Assembly: GCF_000316575.1 (NCBI RefSeq)
Contig: NC_019682.1
Span: 1,612,001-1,676,000 of the forward strand
Length of the DNA: 64,000 nucleotides
Source: Calothrix sp. PCC 7507
Lineage (GTDB): Bacteria > Cyanobacteriota > Cyanobacteriia > Cyanobacteriales > Nostocaceae
Direction: 5' to 3'
In this document: piece after piece, positions 59,596 to 64,000 of the stretch
Position numbering within the stretch: position 1 is the stretch's first letter
How the letters are laid out: every line of letters starts with the position of its first letter
Program-made: the position numbers and the translations under genes
Notes under the pieces: generated by a model
Database searches by the model: none
The model's input: the letters and a program-made list of their open reading frames with translations, nothing else
What the model was told of the DNA's origin: nothing

Positions 59596-59844
59596 CTATT
59601 CAAAAATAGTACCAGTTGCTTTTGAGATATTTCTGCCACTGTTACCTACGGTACGTCGGATACCACCACGTTCCTTGTGGAACCAAAACATTTCCTGAAC
59701 ATCAGTCAATACGCTGTTGTTCGTCAGGACAGTAAACGCTTTTCGTCTCGATACCAAGACGGCAGAGGAATAGAAAGATGTTGATAATAGCCACAGAATG
59801 AAAGTCAAACAAATAATTTTTTTGAGCTTTCCCTGTGGATTCAT
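59596..59844 (-). CDS. Small membrane or exported protein
   Basis: A protein of about 82 residues with an N-terminal hydrophobic helix after a basic start (MNPQGKLKKIICLTFILWLL), then a polar tail (EMFWFHKERGGIRRTVGNSG). I do not recognise it. The frame runs back to 59898; the ATG at 59844 gives the more natural signal-type N-terminus. It lies 77 bases after the kinase gene on the same strand. Confidence 0.5.
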   Translation of the reverse strand: MNPQGKLKKIICLTFILWLLSTSFYSSAVLVSRRKAFTVLTNNSVLTDVQEMFWFHKERGGIRRTVGNSGRNISKATGTIFE

Positions 59845-59921
59845 TAGAGTTTGTCTAGGTGAAAAATCACAACGAATAAATGAATGCATCAGAGTCATGA
59901 AATTCTTTCTATACCGTGTAA

Positions 59922-61298
59922 TTAATGCAGTAGTTTTTCGTTATGTCCGATATTCATAAATTTCTGAAAAGTTCTTGACATTTCAACCTTCAAGCTGGTA
60001 CGAATCGAGTCTGATTCCACTACCAAAGCTAGACAAGCAATTGTCAAAGCGATCGCAGTGACAATTATCTGGTGCATCTTGTTGAGTTTGTGTCTAGCCT
60101 TCCCCTCAACTGCAGTCGATTTTGTCTCTTGCACAGGAAGCGTAGCCACTGCAGCTAGACGCTGTCCTAAAAACGCCGCTACTTTTTGCGCTAGTTCTGC
60201 ACCTTCAGTTTTAGCAGGTAAGTAATGCCAAGTTTTTGTTTTAGGGTCAAAGATAGTCACAGATGCGACAGAACTATCTTTGATAGATGTTACAGAAGCC
60301 AGCAAATTTGCTTCACGTCCCAACCCGAAGTCAGGAGTCTCAAAATTGTCCTCATCTATGTCTGTGTTTGCAGAAAGTGTTAATGCAGCACCAAAAAGTT
60401 TTGGTAAATTATTCAAATCTATCAGTGCCTCTGCTGCAAAGTGATAGCGTAGTTTAGTTGCTGGTTGCACCAACTTGCAGAGAATCCTCTCTAAAGATGG
60501 ACTTATTGGCTCAACTAAATGCGATCGCCATATCCAGACATTCTCACTGCAATCATATAGGTCAAAGGGTGACATCTGGGTAAGCAAATGTAGGCAAGTG
60601 ACACCCAAGCTATAAAGGTCGCTAGCAAATACAGCTTTGCCTCGAACCTGCTCAGGTGCAGCATATTCGGCACTACCAATCATGGTTCCGGTTTCCCCAC
60701 TCTGCCAGTTATATTTAGCAGCCCCAAAATCTACTAAAAATAATTGGCGGTCTTTTCGGCGACGAATAATATTAGCAGGTTTGATATCTCGGTGAATCAC
60801 TTGATGAGTGTGAATAAACTGCAATAAAGGCAACAAATCACCAAGCAACTGCCGAATTTCTGCTTCATTAAATGCTCCAGCTTCAGCTAATTCCTGTGCT
60901 AAATTTTGCCCGTCTACCCATTCTTGGACTAAATACTGCTCACCTGACTGTTCAAAAGTATCTAGTAATTGAGGAATTTGGGAATACTTACCGAGTTCTG
61001 CTAACCGCAGAGATTCTTGCTGAAATAGTTCTAAAGCTGTTTGGTTATGGTAGTCAGTCTGACGCTGTGGCAAAAATTGTTTGATGACACACAGGTGAGA
61101 ATTTGAATACTCAAAAGATTGCCTATTTTGCAGACATTTCTCGTCAATAGCGAGAAATGTTTTCCCAAAGCCTCCCTGTCCAATGGGTTTGAGGAGGCGA
61201 TAGCGCTCATTGAGTAAGATATCTGACTGACCAGATCCAGGATTGCTATTTTCTTCGTTAAAACAAATAAATGGTTTGATTTCTTCTGGTGTACTCAT
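59922..61298 (-). CDS. Ser/Thr protein kinase with C-terminal membrane anchor
   Basis: A 458-residue Hanks-type kinase. Motifs in order: glycine loop GQGGFGKTF (about 40-48), lysine K73 in VIKQF, catalytic loop HRDIKPANII (169-178), DFGAAK (190-195) and APEQVRGKAVFASDLYSLG. After the kinase domain comes a linker and one membrane helix (IIVTAIALTIACLALVV, about 407-423). The gene begins 15 bases after kdpC on the same strand, which suggests it is co-transcribed with the potassium pump genes. That could link phosphorylation to Kdp or to osmotic stress; this is an inference, since cyanobacterial genomes hold dozens of such kinases. Confidence 0.92.
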   Translation of the reverse strand: MSTPEEIKPFICFNEENSNPGSGQSDILLNERYRLLKPIGQGGFGKTFLAIDEKCLQNRQSFEYSNSHLCVIKQFLPQRQTDYHNQTALELFQQESLRLAELGKYSQIPQLLDTFEQSGEQYLVQEWVDGQNLAQELAEAGAFNEAEIRQLLGDLLPLLQFIHTHQVIHRDIKPANIIRRRKDRQLFLVDFGAAKYNWQSGETGTMIGSAEYAAPEQVRGKAVFASDLYSLGVTCLHLLTQMSPFDLYDCSENVWIWRSHLVEPISPSLERILCKLVQPATKLRYHFAAEALIDLNNLPKLFGAALTLSANTDIDEDNFETPDFGLGREANLLASVTSIKDSSVASVTIFDPKTKTWHYLPAKTEGAELAQKVAAFLGQRLAAVATLPVQETKSTAVEGKARHKLNKMHQIIVTAIALTIACLALVVESDSIRTSLKVEMSRTFQKFMNIGHNEKLLH

Positions 61299-61313
61299 CA
61301 GAATTAGTCTGAT

Positions 61314-61958
61314 TTAACTTGTAGACTTTAATGCATCCAAAGCGAGATTTAATTTCAAGACGTTAACTCCAGGTTCTCCAAAAATACCCAAAAAGCGACC
61401 ATCGGTATTTTGAGTAATCAAAGTTTCCAAATCATTAGGCTGAATTCTCCGCGCCTTAGCCACGCGGGCAATTTGTGCCTTGGCAGCTTCAGGGGTAATG
61501 TGGGGGTCAAGGCTAGAACCAGAGGTGTAAACTAAATCGGCTGTCGGCTGCACACCTGCTGTTTTTAAGCGAGTTAGGTCGCCTTCAACCCGTTTTTTGG
61601 GGTCGGGGTCATCTTTGCCTCTGATGCGTTCCAGCAATGCGATATTACTAGGAGCCAAGTTGCTGGCACCAGAAACCCCAGTTTGCAAGACTCCAGCGTC
61701 ATCTTTTTTCGGATCAGCCGTACTGTAGCTGCTGGTGCTGGGACGGCTATTAAAATATTTGTCTGAAGTAAATGGCTGACCAATTAAGGCCGAACCCACA
61801 ACTTGACCTTGAGCATTTTTAATGAGACTGCCATTAGCCTGAAATGGCATGACAATCTGCCCAAAAGCCACGATCGCCAAAGGATAAATAATCGCTCCAA
61901 TTACCCAAAGCACCAAAGTAGAACGTATAGCTCTGTTGGCTTCTCTTGCAAAACTCAT
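61314..61958 (-). CDS. kdpC: Potassium-transporting ATPase subunit KdpC
   Basis: A 214-residue subunit of the high-affinity KdpFABC potassium pump, with one N-terminal membrane helix (TLVLWVIGAIIYPLAIVAFGQ) and a periplasmic domain. Family signs are GSALIGQPFTSDKYFNSRPS, DLVYTSGSSLDPHITPEAA and DGRFLGIFGEPGVNVLKLNLAL. The start at 61958 overlaps the stop of the preceding gene by one base (TAATG), which implies translational coupling. The longer frame to 62042 lies inside the preceding gene in another frame and is ignored. The gene downstream is a Ser/Thr kinase, not kdpD. Confidence 0.95.
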   Translation of the reverse strand: MSFAREANRAIRSTLVLWVIGAIIYPLAIVAFGQIVMPFQANGSLIKNAQGQVVGSALIGQPFTSDKYFNSRPSTSSYSTADPKKDDAGVLQTGVSGASNLAPSNIALLERIRGKDDPDPKKRVEGDLTRLKTAGVQPTADLVYTSGSSLDPHITPEAAKAQIARVAKARRIQPNDLETLITQNTDGRFLGIFGEPGVNVLKLNLALDALKSTS

Positions 61959-62230
61959 TAGAATTTCTCCGGTACAAACATGACAAAAAATAAATAAATA
62001 GCCAGTCCCAGTGTCACCAGTCCTAAAATTCCCAAAGCCCAAGATTGAGAGCGGGATAGCTGTTCATCTGTGGCAGCATAAACAACAGGTGCAACCACGA
62101 GGTTGAAACACATTGCTAAAAATAGATATAGCGGCAGCTTTTGACGACGCCATTGCCGCCAGATTTCGGTTATTTCTTCTAGTATTGGTGATGATTTGAG
62201 TGCTAAAGTTCGGATTTGAACAGGTTTCAT
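61958..62230 (-). CDS. kdpG: KdpG-like small protein between kdpB and kdpC
   Basis: A 90-residue protein with two hydrophobic segments (LPLYLFLAMCFNLVVAPVVYA and WALGILGLVTLGLAIYLFFVMFV). The last part resembles KdpF, the small helix-only subunit that stabilises the pump, here carried at the end of a longer protein. Anabaena kdp operons are known to have an extra gene called kdpG at this position; the symbol is given on that basis. It starts 22 bases after kdpB and shares one base with kdpC. The frame upstream to 62323 overlaps kdpB and is discarded. Confidence 0.75.
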   Translation of the reverse strand: MKPVQIRTLALKSSPILEEITEIWRQWRRQKLPLYLFLAMCFNLVVAPVVYAATDEQLSRSQSWALGILGLVTLGLAIYLFFVMFVPEKF

Positions 62231-62252
62231 AACAGTTATGAGTAGTCGAGAA

Positions 62253-64000
62253 TTAAGACAAAGGTAAGATAACATCAATGATTTTGATGGCGATGAAAGG
62301 AGCAATAATCCCGCCAACGCCATAAATAAAGATGTTGCGTCGTAGTAGCTGATCTGCCGTTAGTGGCAAAAATTTCACACCTTTTAATGCCAAAGGAATC
62401 AGCGCGGGGATAATCAAAGCATTATAGATTAATGCCGAGATAATGGCAGACTGGGCACTTTTCAGCCCCATAATATTCAGTGCGCCAATCCCCGCCGCTC
62501 CAAAGATGGTGGGAATGATGGCAAAATACTTAGCAATGTCGTTGGCGATCGAAAATGTTGTTAATGCCCCACGGGTGATCAGCAGCTGTTTACCAATGGT
62601 GACTAAGTCAATCAGTTTAGTGGGGTCAGAGTCTAAATCCACCATGTTGGCAGCTTCTTTAGCAGCTTGCGTCCCTGAGTTCATCGCCACGCCGACATTT
62701 GCTTGAGCCAAGGCTGGCGCGTCATTAGTGCCATCCCCAGTCATGGCGACCAATTTTCCTTGGGATTGTTCAGAGCGAATCACCGCAATCTTATCTTCTG
62801 GAGTCGCTTCGGCAATGAAATCATCAACTCCAGCTTCTTGAGCAATCACTGAAGCCGTAATCCGATTATCACCAGTCAACATGATGGTGCGAACACCCAT
62901 CCGACGGAGTTGGTCAAACCTTTCCCGCAATCCAGGTTTCACAATATCCTTAAGATAGATAACGCCATAAATCTGGTCGTCTTGACAGACCGCTAAGGGT
63001 GTACCTCCTAATCGAGAAACTCGCTCATAGGCTGCATCTACATCATTAGGAACATTGCCTCCACGAGAACGGACAAACCCTTTAATGGCATCGACAGCTC
63101 CTTTGCGAACTTGTTTGCCACCAGGTAAATTAGTCCCACTCATGCGGGTTTTGGCGGAAAACTCCACACCTTCTAGTTGCTTGGTGTCGAAGTCTACCCC
63201 CACTTTATATGTTTCTGCTAGTCCCACAATTGACCTACCTTCTGGCGTATCGTCAAAAACGCTAGCAAGTAAGGAAATTCGCGCCACCTCTTCCACTGAA
63301 TAACTATTCAAAGGAATAAACTCATCGGCCATGCGGTTACCCAAGGTGATAGTACCCGTTTTATCCAGCACCAGAGTGTTGATGTCACCGCAGGCTTCTA
63401 CTGCTCGACCAGAGGTAGCGATGACGTTGAACTGAGCGACTCTATCCATCCCCGCAATGCCGATCGCACTTAGCAAACCACCGATGGTAGTGGGTATCAA
63501 AGCTACCAGTAGCGATATCAAGATGGCGACACTAGCACCAGCCCGTAAGCTGTTACCTGCTTCAGCCCCAAACACAGTACTGATAAAGCTGGCAATGTAG
63601 TTCACAAATGGAGTCATCGTTGCCACCACAATCAAGAATACCTGTGTCAGCACTGCTAGCAGCACTGTCAGGGCAATCTCGTTAGGAGTTTTACTCCGTT
63701 CTGCCCCTTCTACTAGGGAAATCATCCGGTCAATAAAGCCTTGACCGGGATTAGCGGTAATCCGAATCGTCAACTCATCGGAGAGTAGGCGGGTACCTCC
63801 GGTGACAGAACTAGCGATATCTGTACCTGGTTGTTTGAGTACAGGGGCAGATTCTCCAGTAATCGCCGACTCATCCACGGAGCCAATGCCCTGTATGACT
63901 TCACCATCAGCAGGAACCATATCACCGGCAATTACTTTCACTAAATCGCCCCGTCGCAGTTCTGTGGAATTGACTTTCTCAATCACACCATCAGGCATGA
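62253..64000 (-). CDS. kdpB: Potassium-transporting ATPase subunit KdpB (partial)
   Basis: The catalytic P-type ATPase subunit of the Kdp pump, cut by the right edge of the window; about 582 residues are seen and roughly the first 120 are missing. Visible motifs: TGES in the actuator domain, the phosphorylation site DKTGT in [20 protein letters not shown], and [24 protein letters not shown] in the hinge. Five or so membrane helices can be picked out. It leads a kdpB-kdpG-kdpC order, as in Anabaena; kdpA should lie just outside to the right. Confidence 0.97.
   Translation of the reverse strand, partial: MPDGVIEKVNSTELRRGDLVKVIAGDMVPADGEVIQGIGSVDESAITGESAPVLKQPGTDIASSVTGGTRLLSDELTIRITANPGQGFIDRMISLVEGAERSKTPNEIALTVLLAVLTQVFLIVVATMTPFVNYIASFISTVFGAEAGNSLRAGASVAILISLLVALIPTTIGGLLSAIGIAGMDRVAQFNVIATSGRAVEACGDINTLVLDKTGTITLGNRMADEFIPLNSYSVEEVARISLLASVFDDTPEGRSIVGLAETYKVGVDFDTKQLEGVEFSAKTRMSGTNLPGGKQVRKGAVDAIKGFVRSRGGNVPNDVDAAYERVSRLGGTPLAVCQDDQIYGVIYLKDIVKPGLRERFDQLRRMGVRTIMLTGDNRITASVIAQEAGVDDFIAEATPEDKIAVIRSEQSQGKLVAMTGDGTNDAPALAQANVGVAMNSGTQAAKEAANMVDLDSDPTKLIDLVTIGKQLLITRGALTTFSIANDIAKYFAIIPTIFGAAGIGALNIMGLKSAQSAIISALIYNALIIPALIPLALKGVKFLPLTADQLLRRNIFIYGVGGIIAPFIAIKIIDVILPLS

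Overview
The window reads as a chromosomal segment of a filamentous, probably heterocyst-forming cyanobacterium of the Nostoc/Anabaena group. The signs are abundant GCGATCGC (HIP1) octamers, many short tandem heptanucleotide repeats (STRRs), a tRNA-Leu(UAA) gene split by a group I intron, the cyanobacterial marker genes ndhL, nblB-like, DUF751 and DUF4327, an Anabaena-type kdp operon with the extra small gene between kdpB and kdpC, a HetZ-like protein, and relics of the xisH/xisI genes. The species cannot be fixed from the sequence alone.

Layout. 0-2 kb (minus): a three-gene phosphorylation triad (VWA, PP2C, then a kinase cut by the window edge). 2.6-4.5 kb: an orphan PATAN response regulator and a CheY-like partner. 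4.5-6.5 kb: a DUF29 protein, a vapBC toxin-antitoxin pair between 29-bp direct repeats, and small unknown genes. 7-11.5 kb: pheT, a YciI-like protein and small exported or membrane proteins. 12-18.8 kb: an 842-residue guanylyltransferase/mutase-like fusion, a calpain-like cysteine protease, a repeat island with a MITE, and a coiled-coil protein. 19-21.7 kb: a YihY-like membrane protein, a DUF4112 protein and an alpha/beta hydrolase. 22-26.3 kb: heme oxygenase, hemN and a BchE-like radical SAM protein, a set that fits tetrapyrrole synthesis under low oxygen. 27-30.5 kb: DUF4327, rbfA, DUF751, and a Dam-like methylase facing a PD-(D/E)XK nuclease. 31-38.6 kb: a HetZ-like protein, a Sua5/YrdC protein, larC, a lipoprotein, two decayed genes, a YbhN-like membrane protein and a large unknown protein. 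38.9-39.7 kb: xisH/xisI relic and the split tRNA. 40.3-44.8 kb: ndhL-DUF3007-trpA, a membrane protein, nblB-like, CBS and mutT. 45-52 kb: a FIST sensor overlapping a histidine kinase, thrC, and a large membrane protein. 52-56 kb: two convergent SLH/OprB porins. 56.6-64 kb (minus): a glycosyltransferase-like protein, small proteins (DUF7219-like, pentapeptide, RCK_C-like), a Ser/Thr kinase, then kdpC, kdpG and kdpB running off the window.

Most genes are single or in short operons separated by long, repeat-rich spacers. The clearest unexpected structure is a family of three small non-autonomous mobile elements (184, 265 and 207 bp). They share CAGGGCTG...TTCATTC ends and 10-11 bp target duplications, and two of them sit inside other repeats, so the uninterrupted target can be reconstructed. 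Also notable are gene relics (LuxR-type HTH, CPBP protease, substrate-binding lipoprotein, fused xisH/xisI), STRR arrays that run straight into start codons (pheT, yciI-like, trpA), a phosphomutase domain without its catalytic motifs, and a kdp operon followed closely by a Ser/Thr kinase instead of kdpD. All functions are inferred from reading the sequence; no database search was possible.
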